This document shows, in pieces, positions 1 to 5,651 of a stretch of DNA of 7,480 nucleotides (positions are counted from its first letter, which is position 1; each line of letters begins with the position of its first letter). Source of the stretch: Lysobacter_C sp966210725 (GTDB lineage: Bacteria; Pseudomonadota; Gammaproteobacteria; Xanthomonadales; Xanthomonadaceae); NCBI GenBank assembly GCA_966210725.1, contig CBIHLN010000110.1, forward strand, positions 1 through 7,480. The letters run 5' to 3'. A model generated the notes under the pieces. That model saw nothing but the letters and a program-made list of their open reading frames with translations. It did no database searches and was not told the DNA's origin. The position numbers were made by a program, and so were the translations under genes.

Positions 1-110
1 GGGTGTCGCGGGGTGGGCGGCGTGCCGCCCGGTGGATGCTCGATGTGTCTCCTGCAACTCATGTGCCTGCGCTCCAAATCCGTCCTAACCCCTGGTCCGC
101 AGCCGCTGCC
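1..110. other. Non-coding stretch downstream of flhA
   Basis: No gene is supported here. An ATG at 60-62 on the minus strand opens a frame to the window edge (MSCRRHIEHPPGG...), but it lies inside the sigma-54-like motif and resembles no flagellar protein start I know. A short G/C hairpin (GGGCGG, CGTG loop, CCGCCC; 15-30) would fall in the leader of the next transcript. No clear terminator follows flhA. Confidence 0.5.
53..68 (-). promoter_or_regulatory. Sigma-54 (RpoN)-like promoter candidate downstream of flhA, reading out of the window
   Basis: The minus strand reads AGGCACATGAGTTGCA. Against TGGCACGRNNNTTGCW it keeps GGCAC and TTGCA and the exact GG-N10-GC spacing (66-67 and 54-55); T1, G7 and R8 differ. 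It lies about 45 bp past the flhA stop and points toward the window edge, where flhF is expected from related gene orders. Transcription would begin near position 42. The gene it would serve is not in the window, so the assignment is tentative. Confidence 0.5.
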
Positions 111-2186
111 TCACCCCACATTCCCCACCAGCCGCAGCTTCTTGTCCTCCGGCACTTCGCCGTAGGCCAGCACCGACAGGGCCGGCACGCTGTGGCGGAC
201 GAGGCGGGCGATCGTGGCGCGGATGCCGCCGGGGACCAGCAGCACCGCGGGTTCGCCGCGGCCTTCCTGGCGGGTGACGCAATCGCTCAGGTTCTGGTGC
301 AGCCGTTCGGCCAGTCCCGGTTCCATCGCGGCGCCTTGCCCGCTGACCGAGTCCTGCAACACCCGTTCCAGCGCGGGCGCCAGCGTGTAGACGGGCAGTT
401 CCGGCGCCAGGCCGTTGATTTCCTGGACGATGAAGCGGCCCAGCGCGGTGCGCACCGCGGCCGTCAGCACGGCCGGGTCCTGGCTGTGGGCGCCGTGTTC
501 CAGCAGCGCCTCGACGATCTGGCGCATCTGCCGCAGCGGCACGCGCTCGACCAGCAGCGACTGCAGCACCCGCACCACCACCGACAGCGGCAGCAGCTTG
601 GGCGTCAAATCCTCGACGAGCTTGGGCGTGGCTTTTCCGACACTCGACAGCAGCTGCTGCACCTCGTCGTGGCCCAGCAGCTCCGACGCGCGCTCACGCA
701 CCAGGTGCGAGAGGTGGGTGGCGACCACGGTGGAGGCGTCCACCACCGTGTAGCCGAGCGATTCGGCGTGCGCGCGCTGGGCGGACGGGATCCAGACCGC
801 GTCCAGCCCGAACGCCGGGTCCTTGCCCGGGATGCCCTCCAGCGGCCCGAACACGCGGCCCGGGTCCAGCGCCAGCTCGCGGTCCGGGTGCAGCTCGCCG
901 GTGGCCACGGGTACGCCGTGCACCAGCACGCGGTACTGGCCGGGGGCCAGCTCCAGGTTGTCGCGCACGTGCACGGCCGGAATCAGGAAGCCCAGGTCCT
1001 GCGTGAGCTTGCGGCGCACGCCCTTCAGGCGCGCCAGCAGTTCGCCGCCCTGGGTCTTGTCGACCATCGGGATCAGCCGGTAGCCGACCTCCAGCCCCAG
1101 CGGCTCGACCGGGCGCACCTCGTCCCAGCTCAGCTCGGCCATCGGGGAGTTGGCCTGCGCGGCGGCCGTGGCCTCCGGCGTGGGCGCGTCCTCGGCGGCC
1201 AGGTTGCGCTTGTGCAGCCGCCAGGCCGCGTAGCCCAGGATCGCCGCCAGGATCAGGAACGGCAGGTTGGGCATGCCCGGGATCACGCCGATGATGCCCA
1301 TCAGCAGCGCCGCCACGGCCAGCGCGCGGCCCTGGCCGAACATCTGCCCCTGCACCGCCTGGCCCATCTCCTGCTCGGAGGTGGAACGCGTGACCAGCAT
1401 CGCCACCGCGGTGGCCACCAGCAGCGCCGGGATCTGCGCCACCAGGCCGTCGCCGATCGCCAGCAGCGTGTAGACGCGCGCGGCATCGCTGAAGCCCATG
1501 TCGTGCTGGAGCATGCCGATCAGCAGGCCGCCGATCAGGTTGATGACCAGGATCAGGATGCCGGCGATGGCGTCGCCACGGACGAACTTGCTGGCACCGT
1601 CCATGGAGCCGTAGAAGTCGGCTTCCTCGCGCACTTCCTGCCGGCGCAGCTTGGCGTCCTCGCGCGTGAGCAGGCCGGCGTTGAGGTCGGCGTCGATCGC
1701 CATCTGCTTGCCGGGCAGGGCGTCGAGGATGAAGCGCGCCGACACCTCGGAGATGCGCCCGGCGCCCTTGGTGACCACCACGAAGTTGACGATGGTCAGG
1801 ATCGCGAACACCACGATGCCGACGGCATAGCTGCCGCCGATCACGAACTGGCCGAAGGACTCGATGACGTGGCCGGCCGCGGCCTCGCCCTGGTGGCCGT
1901 GCAGCAGCACCACGCGGGTGGAGGCCACGTTCAGCGCCAGCCGCAGCAGCGTGACCAGCAGCAGCACGCTGGGGAAGATCGAGAACTCGAGTGGCCGCTT
2001 GACGTAGACCACCGCCAGCATCACCACCAGCGACAGCGCGATGTTGATGGTGAACAGCATGTCCAGCATCAACGGCGACAGCGGCACGATGACCATCGCC
2101 AGCATCGCCATCACCACCAGGGGTGCGGCCGCGCCACTGCGCACCGCCGAGCCGACGCCGGCGAACCGTCCCTGCATCGCGCTCAT
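111..2186 (-). CDS. flhA: Flagellar export gate protein FlhA
   Basis: FlhA, 691 aa, is the largest membrane component of the export gate; its cytoplasmic domain forms a nonamer ring that binds chaperone-substrate complexes, and its membrane part is linked to proton use. About eight hydrophobic segments lie within residues 20-325. Family signatures are LRLALNVASTRVVLLHG (81-97) and the loop GAGRISEVSARFILDALPGK followed by QMAIDADLNAG (141-171), which contains R144, R151 and D155. K200 and D205 match the charged residues reported as important for proton coupling in Salmonella FlhA (K203 and D208, offset by 3). A variable linker (about 330-350, Ala/Pro-rich) leads to the C-terminal domain, ending DKKLRLVGNVG. 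Length is normal and no frame break is seen. The ATG overlaps the flhB stop (ATGA), so the two are co-translated. Confidence 0.98.
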   Translation of the reverse strand: MSAMQGRFAGVGSAVRSGAAAPLVVMAMLAMVIVPLSPLMLDMLFTINIALSLVVMLAVVYVKRPLEFSIFPSVLLLVTLLRLALNVASTRVVLLHGHQGEAAAGHVIESFGQFVIGGSYAVGIVVFAILTIVNFVVVTKGAGRISEVSARFILDALPGKQMAIDADLNAGLLTREDAKLRRQEVREEADFYGSMDGASKFVRGDAIAGILILVINLIGGLLIGMLQHDMGFSDAARVYTLLAIGDGLVAQIPALLVATAVAMLVTRSTSEQEMGQAVQGQMFGQGRALAVAALLMGIIGVIPGMPNLPFLILAAILGYAAWRLHKRNLAAEDAPTPEATAAAQANSPMAELSWDEVRPVEPLGLEVGYRLIPMVDKTQGGELLARLKGVRRKLTQDLGFLIPAVHVRDNLELAPGQYRVLVHGVPVATGELHPDRELALDPGRVFGPLEGIPGKDPAFGLDAVWIPSAQRAHAESLGYTVVDASTVVATHLSHLVRERASELLGHDEVQQLLSSVGKATPKLVEDLTPKLLPLSVVVRVLQSLLVERVPLRQMRQIVEALLEHGAHSQDPAVLTAAVRTALGRFIVQEINGLAPELPVYTLAPALERVLQDSVSGQGAAMEPGLAERLHQNLSDCVTRQEGRGEPAVLLVPGGIRATIARLVRHSVPALSVLAYGEVPEDKKLRLVGNVG

Positions 2187-3343
2187 CGGGCGGGCACCCC
2201 GGCGTCGTCATCCGGGCGGCCATCGGCCTCGGCCTCGCCCAGCTGGACGGCCGCCAGTTCCGGCGCGGGGCCGTGGGCGGGGTGCCAGCGGCGCAGCTGG
2301 AACACGTAGGACAGCACCTGTGCAACGGCAGCGTAGAGTTTCACCGGGATTTCCTGGTCGACCTGCGCGGTGCGATACAAGGCGCGTGCCAGCGGCGGCG
2401 CCTCCAGCACGGCGATGCGGTGGCGCTGGGCGGCGTCGCGGATCAGCAGGGCCAGCTCGTCCACGCCCTTGGCCACGACCTTGGGCGCGCGCATGTTGGC
2501 CGGGTCGTACTTGAGCGCGACCGCGTAGTGGGTCGGGTTCATCACCACCACGTCGGCGGTGGGCACGGCTTCCATCATCCGGCGCTGCGACATCTGCCGG
2601 GCGACCTGGCGCACGCGCGCCTTGATCTCCGGGTTGCCCTCGGTCTGCTTGAGCTCGTCGCGGATTTCCTGCTTGGTCATCTTCAGCTTGCTGCGGTGCT
2701 GCCAGCGCTGCCACGGCACGTCGATGGCCGCCAGCAATGCCAGCGAGCCCGCCATTGCCAGCAGCGCGGTGACCGCGGTGTCCAGCCCGGTGCCGATGGC
2801 CGAGTGCAGCGACATGCGCGGCATCGCCAGCATGTCGTCGAACGCCGACCACACCACCCAGCCGCCCACGCCGATGATCAGCACCACGCGCAGCAGCGAT
2901 CGCAGCAGCTCGGCGAAGCCTTCCTTGCCGTAGATGCGCTTCAGGCCCGATGCCGGGTTGAGCCGCTTGAAGTCCGGCTGCAGCGCCTTGCTGGAAAACC
3001 GCAGGCCCCCCATCAGCGCCGGCGCGATGAAGCACGCGGCCAGCGCGGCGGCGATGACCGGCAGCACCGGCATCATGAGCCCCCCCATCAGCGCCGCGGC
3101 GTGCGGGATCAGCCGGTCCGGGTGGCCCAGCACCGCCGGGTCGACGATCAACGCCTGCCGCAGCCAGCCCTGCGAGGCATCGCCCAGGCCGGAGGCCAGC
3201 GCCATCAACGCCAGCGCGGTGACGCCGAGCACGGCGACGTTGCCCAGCTCGCGCGATCGCGGGACGTCGCCCTTTTCACGCGCTTCGCGAAGGCGTTTTT
3301 CGGTGGGTTCTTCGGTGCGGTCTTCCTGGTCCTGCTCGGACAT
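2183..3343 (-). CDS. flhB: Flagellar export apparatus protein FlhB (self-cleaving specificity switch)
   Basis: FlhB, 386 aa, sits in the inner membrane at the export gate and switches secretion from rod/hook to filament substrates after self-cleavage. The N-terminus (MSEQDQEDRTEEPTEKRLRE followed by AREKGDVPRSREL) is typical. Four membrane segments lie at about 32-53, 86-108, 143-165 and 186-208. The cytoplasmic domain holds the NPTH autocleavage motif at 269-272 (MNPTHYAVALKY), with cleavage expected between N269 and P270. Beyond about residue 352 there is a poorly conserved Pro/Ala/Asp tail. ATG 3343 is chosen on the family N-terminus. No clear Shine-Dalgarno sequence precedes it. A sigma-54 promoter candidate lies about 50 bp upstream, so flhB likely opens its own transcription unit. 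Its TGA overlaps the flhA ATG by 4 bp. Confidence 0.98.
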   Translation of the reverse strand: MSEQDQEDRTEEPTEKRLREAREKGDVPRSRELGNVAVLGVTALALMALASGLGDASQGWLRQALIVDPAVLGHPDRLIPHAAALMGGLMMPVLPVIAAALAACFIAPALMGGLRFSSKALQPDFKRLNPASGLKRIYGKEGFAELLRSLLRVVLIIGVGGWVVWSAFDDMLAMPRMSLHSAIGTGLDTAVTALLAMAGSLALLAAIDVPWQRWQHRSKLKMTKQEIRDELKQTEGNPEIKARVRQVARQMSQRRMMEAVPTADVVVMNPTHYAVALKYDPANMRAPKVVAKGVDELALLIRDAAQRHRIAVLEAPPLARALYRTAQVDQEIPVKLYAAVAQVLSYVFQLRRWHPAHGPAPELAAVQLGEAEADGRPDDDAGVPAR

Positions 3344-3389
3344 GTCGCGCGCGGTCTGCGGAGCCCGGGGCGGGCGATGCCGTCAGCGT

Positions 3390-3405
3390 TGCAAGGCCTG
3401 TTCCA
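3390..3405 (-). promoter_or_regulatory. Sigma-54 (RpoN) -24/-12 promoter candidate for flhB-flhA
   Basis: The minus strand reads TGGAACAGGCCTTGCA, matching the sigma-54 consensus TGGCACGRNNNTTGCW except at two positions. The essential GG and GC dinucleotides are exactly 10 nt apart (3403-3404 and 3391-3392). Transcription would begin near 3379-3380, leaving a leader of about 36 nt before the flhB ATG. Sigma-54 with the enhancer-binding protein FleQ drives middle flagellar genes in polar-flagellate gammaproteobacteria, so the position makes sense. I did not identify a FleQ site. Confidence 0.7.
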
Positions 3406-3420
3406 GCGCGAATCGCCCCC

Positions 3421-3475
3421 TGTAGGAGCGGCTTCAGCCGGGAATCGCCGGCCGGTTTCCTTTGTAGGAGCCGCG
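3421..3475 (+). repeat. Two TGTAGGAGC-type REP fragments, adjoining the 29-nt inverted repeat
   Basis: TGTAGGAGC occurs at 3421-3429 and again at 3463-3471. The first copy continues into a small hairpin (CGGCTTCAGCCG, 3429-3440), as in the TGTAGGAGCGGCTTCAGCCG repeat common in pseudomonads and xanthomonads. The second copy is cut short after a few bases and runs directly into the GTAGCCCGGG arm at 3476. Between them 3441-3460 is an imperfect palindrome (GGAA...CCGGCCGG...TTCC). The stretch looks like a mosaic of two repeat families piled up at one site, with no coding content. Confidence 0.6.
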
Positions 3476-3562
3476 GTAGCCCGGGTAAGCGCAGCGCACC
3501 CGGGACGCGACACTACGCCGATGGACGTACGCACCCGGGTGCGCTGCGCTTACCCGGGCTAC
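3476..3562. repeat. Perfect 29-nt inverted repeat (paired REP-like sequences) just downstream of fliR
   Basis: Arm 3476-3504 and arm 3534-3562 are exact reverse complements over all 29 positions, with a 29-nt spacer between them. Each arm begins GTAGCCCGGGTAAGCGCAGC and ends in ACCCGGG, so each can also fold alone (CCCGGGT paired with ACCCGGG around a GCGCAGCGC centre). The layout is that of two REP units head to head. It starts 18 bp past the fliR stop. As RNA it would form a very stable stem, but no T-run follows on the minus strand, so it is not a textbook terminator. It could protect the fliR 3' end or slow the polymerase. The type is familiar to me from Xanthomonadaceae and Pseudomonas genomes (memory, not search). 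Confidence 0.85.
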
Positions 3563-3580
3563 GGCGATCCACGGAGACCT

Positions 3581-4369
3581 CTACGGCGTCAGGCCGCGCG
3601 CCGCCATGAACGCATCGCCGAACAGCTGCTCCACCGGGGCCTGCAGGTGCCGCATCAGCAGGCCGATCAGCAGCAGGCCGACCACCAGCGCCACCGGCAG
3701 GCCGATCGCGATGGGGTTGAGTGCCGACGCCGCGCGCGAGAGCACGCCGAAGGCGAGGTTGACCGCCAGCAGCGCCATCATCACCGGCAGCGCCAGCAGC
3801 AGCCCGGCCTGCAGGCACGTGCCGAAGAACCCGGGCACCGCAGCCAGCAGATCGTTACGGTCGGCAAGCGGCACGCCGATCGGCAGCGCCTGGTAGCTGC
3901 CCATCAGCAGCTCCACCAGGGCCAGGTGCGCGTCCAGCGCGAAGAACAGCAGCCCGAAGGCGAGGTAGAACCACTGCGCCAGCACCGGCGAGGACGCGCC
4001 GCTGAGGGGGTCGGCCATGGTCGCGAACGACAGGCCCATGCCCTGGCTGACCAGCTCGCCGGCAAAGCGGCCGGCCTCGAACGCCAGCCGCAGCATCATG
4101 CCGATGGCCACCCCGACGGTGATCTCGCGCAGCACGGTGATGAAGGTCGCCGCATCCACCGCCGCCGCCGGCGGCGTGGGCAGTAGCGTGGACAGCGCGC
4201 CGGCCAGCGCCAGGGTGATCATCATCCGCGCCCGCACCGGCATGCCGCGCCCGCTCAACATCGGCAGCACCATGATCGCCGCGCCGATCCGCAGCGCCGT
4301 CCACAGCACGGTGGCCAGCAACGCGAACAGGTTGACGCCGCTGGCGGTGGTGAGGGTGACGGTGTCCAC
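3581..4369 (-). CDS. fliR: Flagellar type III export channel protein FliR
   Basis: FliR, 262 aa, is the single-copy FliP-like/FliQ-like subunit that closes the FliPQR channel. It has about six hydrophobic segments (roughly 12-37, 48-64, 77-94, 130-152, 178-205, 213-238), the family segment QGMGLSFATMADPLSG (109-124), and a conserved C-terminal region around LNPIAIGLPVALVVGLLLIG. The length is normal. The start is GTG, the only non-ATG start among the complete genes here; an in-frame TGA two codons upstream rules out a longer version. Unlike its neighbours it overlaps nothing: a repeat element lies just upstream and another begins 18 bp beyond its stop codon. It probably depends on read-through from the fliM-fliQ unit, since I see no convincing promoter in the upstream gap. 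The identity is secure; the exact start is likely. Confidence 0.95.
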   Translation of the reverse strand: MDTVTLTTASGVNLFALLATVLWTALRIGAAIMVLPMLSGRGMPVRARMMITLALAGALSTLLPTPPAAAVDAATFITVLREITVGVAIGMMLRLAFEAGRFAGELVSQGMGLSFATMADPLSGASSPVLAQWFYLAFGLLFFALDAHLALVELLMGSYQALPIGVPLADRNDLLAAVPGFFGTCLQAGLLLALPVMMALLAVNLAFGVLSRAASALNPIAIGLPVALVVGLLLIGLLMRHLQAPVEQLFGDAFMAARGLTP

Positions 4370-4378
4370 GTCACTTCA

Positions 4379-4382
4379 CTCC
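4379..4382 (-). promoter_or_regulatory. Likely ribosome binding site of fliR, at the edge of the repeat element
   Basis: The minus strand reads CGGAG at this point, 9 nt before the fliR GTG. The site lies at the outer border of the inverted-repeat element (left arm begins at 4382), so repeat-edge sequence seems to contribute the Shine-Dalgarno sequence. An in-frame TGA at 4376-4378 excludes any start further upstream, which makes GTG 4369 the first possible start. Confidence 0.5.
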
Positions 4383-4526
4383 GTCGTTCCCGCGAAGACG
4401 GGCTCGCGCTTTACTTCGGCGGAGCCGAACATCCATGGACTTGGGATTTGATTGGCACTTTGAGCAGCGTGGACGAAGCAGGAGCAAGAACGACGTCCAT
4501 GGGTTCCCGCCTTCGCGGGAATGACG
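4382..4526. repeat. Interspersed repeat element with 21-nt inverted ends, between fliQ and fliR
   Basis: This element fills most of the 194-bp fliQ-fliR gap (4370-4563). The ends, 4382-4402 and 4506-4526, are inverted copies of each other with 19 of 21 positions matching. The right end contains a 7-bp palindromic stem around a GAAG loop (TTCCCGC/GCGGGAA on the plus strand, broken only by the loop); the left copy has the same fold with decayed pairing. Just inside, both sides carry CCATGG (4433-4438 and 4497-4502) in a GAAC...CCATGGAC context, also as an inverted pair. No protein is encoded. From memory, TTCCCGCcTTCGCGGGAA-type sequences are dispersed in Xanthomonadaceae genomes, so I read this as a non-coding REP/MITE-like element rather than part of the operon. 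No flanking target duplication is obvious. Confidence 0.75.
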
Positions 4527-4563
4527 AGCTGGAAGGTTCGTGGCGAGCGGCCGTCCCACGTCG

Positions 4564-4833
4564 CTACCCGATCAGGTGCGGGATCCGCTGGAACAGGTCG
4601 ATGGTGAAGCTCACCAGCTTGCCCAGCAGGAAGTGGCCGGTGATGGCGAGCGTCGCGGCCAGCGCGATGCCTTTCACCACGAAGGCGATGGTCTGCTCGT
4701 TGATCTGCGTGGCGGCCTGGACGATGCCGACGACCACGCCGACGACCAGCACCGCCATCAGCGGTGGGGCGCCCAGCAGCAGGGCCATCTGCAGGCCGCG
4801 GCCGATTTCGGTGAGGGCGGTTTCAGGGGACAT
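4564..4833 (-). CDS. fliQ: Flagellar type III export channel protein FliQ
   Basis: FliQ, 89 aa, is the small two-helix subunit that wraps the FliP-FliR core of the export channel. It starts MSPETALTEIGRGLQMALLL and has two hydrophobic helices, about 17-38 and 50-72, joined by the conserved VQAATQINEQTIAFVVKG segment, which is diagnostic for FliQ. The length is that of the family. The ATG lies 11 bp after the fliP stop and has its own Shine-Dalgarno sequence (GAGGG overlapping the fliP stop). It ends with TAG at 4564, after which the compact gene packing breaks: 194 bp with a repeat element separate it from fliR. Confidence 0.97.
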   Translation of the reverse strand: MSPETALTEIGRGLQMALLLGAPPLMAVLVVGVVVGIVQAATQINEQTIAFVVKGIALAATLAITGHFLLGKLVSFTIDLFQRIPHLIG

Positions 4834-4841
4834 GGATGCGG

Positions 4842-4846
4842 CCCTC
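4842..4846 (-). promoter_or_regulatory. Ribosome binding site of fliQ
   Basis: The minus strand reads GAGGG here, 8 nt before the fliQ ATG and overlapping the fliP stop codon. The stop and the binding site share bases, so ribosomes finishing fliP can restart on fliQ. It supports ATG 4833 as the true start. Confidence 0.6.
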
Positions 4847-5651
4847 AGACCGGGTTGAAGCTGGCGGCGAGCGAGCCGACGACCAGCACCCAGCCGTCCA
4901 CCAGCACGAACAGCAGGATCTTGAACGGCGCCGAGACCAGCATCGGCGAGAGCATCATCATGCCCATCGACATCAGCACGCTGGCGACCACCAGGTCGAT
5001 GATCACGAACGGGATGTAGATCAGGAACGCGATCTCGAACGCGGTCTTCAGCTCGCTGGTCAGGAACGAGGCGGCCAGCACGCCGAACGGCACGTCCTGC
5101 GGGGTGGCGTACGGCCCGGAGTTGGACAGGCCGGCAAAGGTCATCAGGTCGTTCTCGCGCACCTGCGCCAGCATGAACCCGCGGAACGGCGCCGAAGCTG
5201 CCTCCCAAGCGGTTTTGAAGTCCATCTGGTCGTTGAGGTATGGCGAGATGCCCGCGGCCCAGGCCTGGTCGAACACCGGCATCATCACCATCGACGTGAG
5301 GAACAGCGCCAGCGCCAGCAGGATCTGGTTGCTCGGGGTCTGGCCCGTGCCCAGCGCCTGCCGCAGCAGCGCCAGCACGATGATGATCCGGGTGAACGCG
5401 GTCAGGCCCAGCAGCGCCGCCGGCAGCAGCGTGATGCCGGTCATCAGCAGCAGCACCTGCAGCTGCAGGCTGACGGGCTCGCCGCCGATCTCGCCGACGT
5501 TCACCGCCGGCAGAGAAGGCGAGGGCTGCGCGGCGGCCGGGTCGGCTGGCGCCGGCGCGGTCTGCGCCAGCACCGGCACGGCGGCCAGGAGCGTGACAGC
5601 GAGCAGCAGGCCGGCCATCAGGCCGCGGAGGTGTGCGAATGGACGGCTCAT
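4845..5651 (-). CDS. fliP: Flagellar type III export channel protein FliP
   Basis: FliP, 268 aa, forms the pentameric core of the FliPQR export channel in the inner membrane. Residues 1-30 look like a cleavable signal peptide (LMAGLLLAVTLLAAVPVLAQ), as is known for FliP, followed by a Pro/Ala-rich spacer to about residue 50. Family hallmarks are the FTRIIIVLALLRQALGTGQ segment with TPSNQ just after it (86-109) and the FLIYIPFVIIDLVVASVLMS segment followed by MGMMMLSP (about 209-236). The methionine cluster at 227-233 corresponds to the Met-rich gating loop described for FliP. The ATG at 5651 overlaps the fliO TGA by 4 bp. Longer versions of the frame run over fliO and are not credible. Length and motifs are complete, and fliQ follows after 11 bp. 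Confidence 0.98.
   Translation of the reverse strand: MSRPFAHLRGLMAGLLLAVTLLAAVPVLAQTAPAPADPAAAQPSPSLPAVNVGEIGGEPVSLQLQVLLLMTGITLLPAALLGLTAFTRIIIVLALLRQALGTGQTPSNQILLALALFLTSMVMMPVFDQAWAAGISPYLNDQMDFKTAWEAASAPFRGFMLAQVRENDLMTFAGLSNSGPYATPQDVPFGVLAASFLTSELKTAFEIAFLIYIPFVIIDLVVASVLMSMGMMMLSPMLVSAPFKILLFVLVDGWVLVVGSLAASFNPV

Noticed and set aside
1..62. Minus-strand frame starting at ATG 60-62 as the start of the next gene
   Set aside because: The ATG falls inside the sigma-54-like motif, the translation does not look like FlhF or another flagellar protein, and only 20 codons can be seen.
3..2309. Long plus-strand open frame of 768 codons opposite flhA, and a similar 687-codon frame at 2123-4186
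   Set aside because: The translations are full of Arg, His, Gln and Ala with no domain pattern and lie antisense to well-conserved flhA, flhB and fliR. High GC with biased third codon positions produces such stop-free shadows.
3476..3562. Inverted repeat as a classical Rho-independent terminator for fliR
   Set aside because: The stem is very strong but its 29-nt loop is large and no T-run follows on the minus strand.
4382..4526. The paired repeats as a CRISPR array or an insertion sequence
   Set aside because: There are only two copies, inverted, with no regular spacers and no transposase frame. A non-coding REP/MITE-like element fits better.
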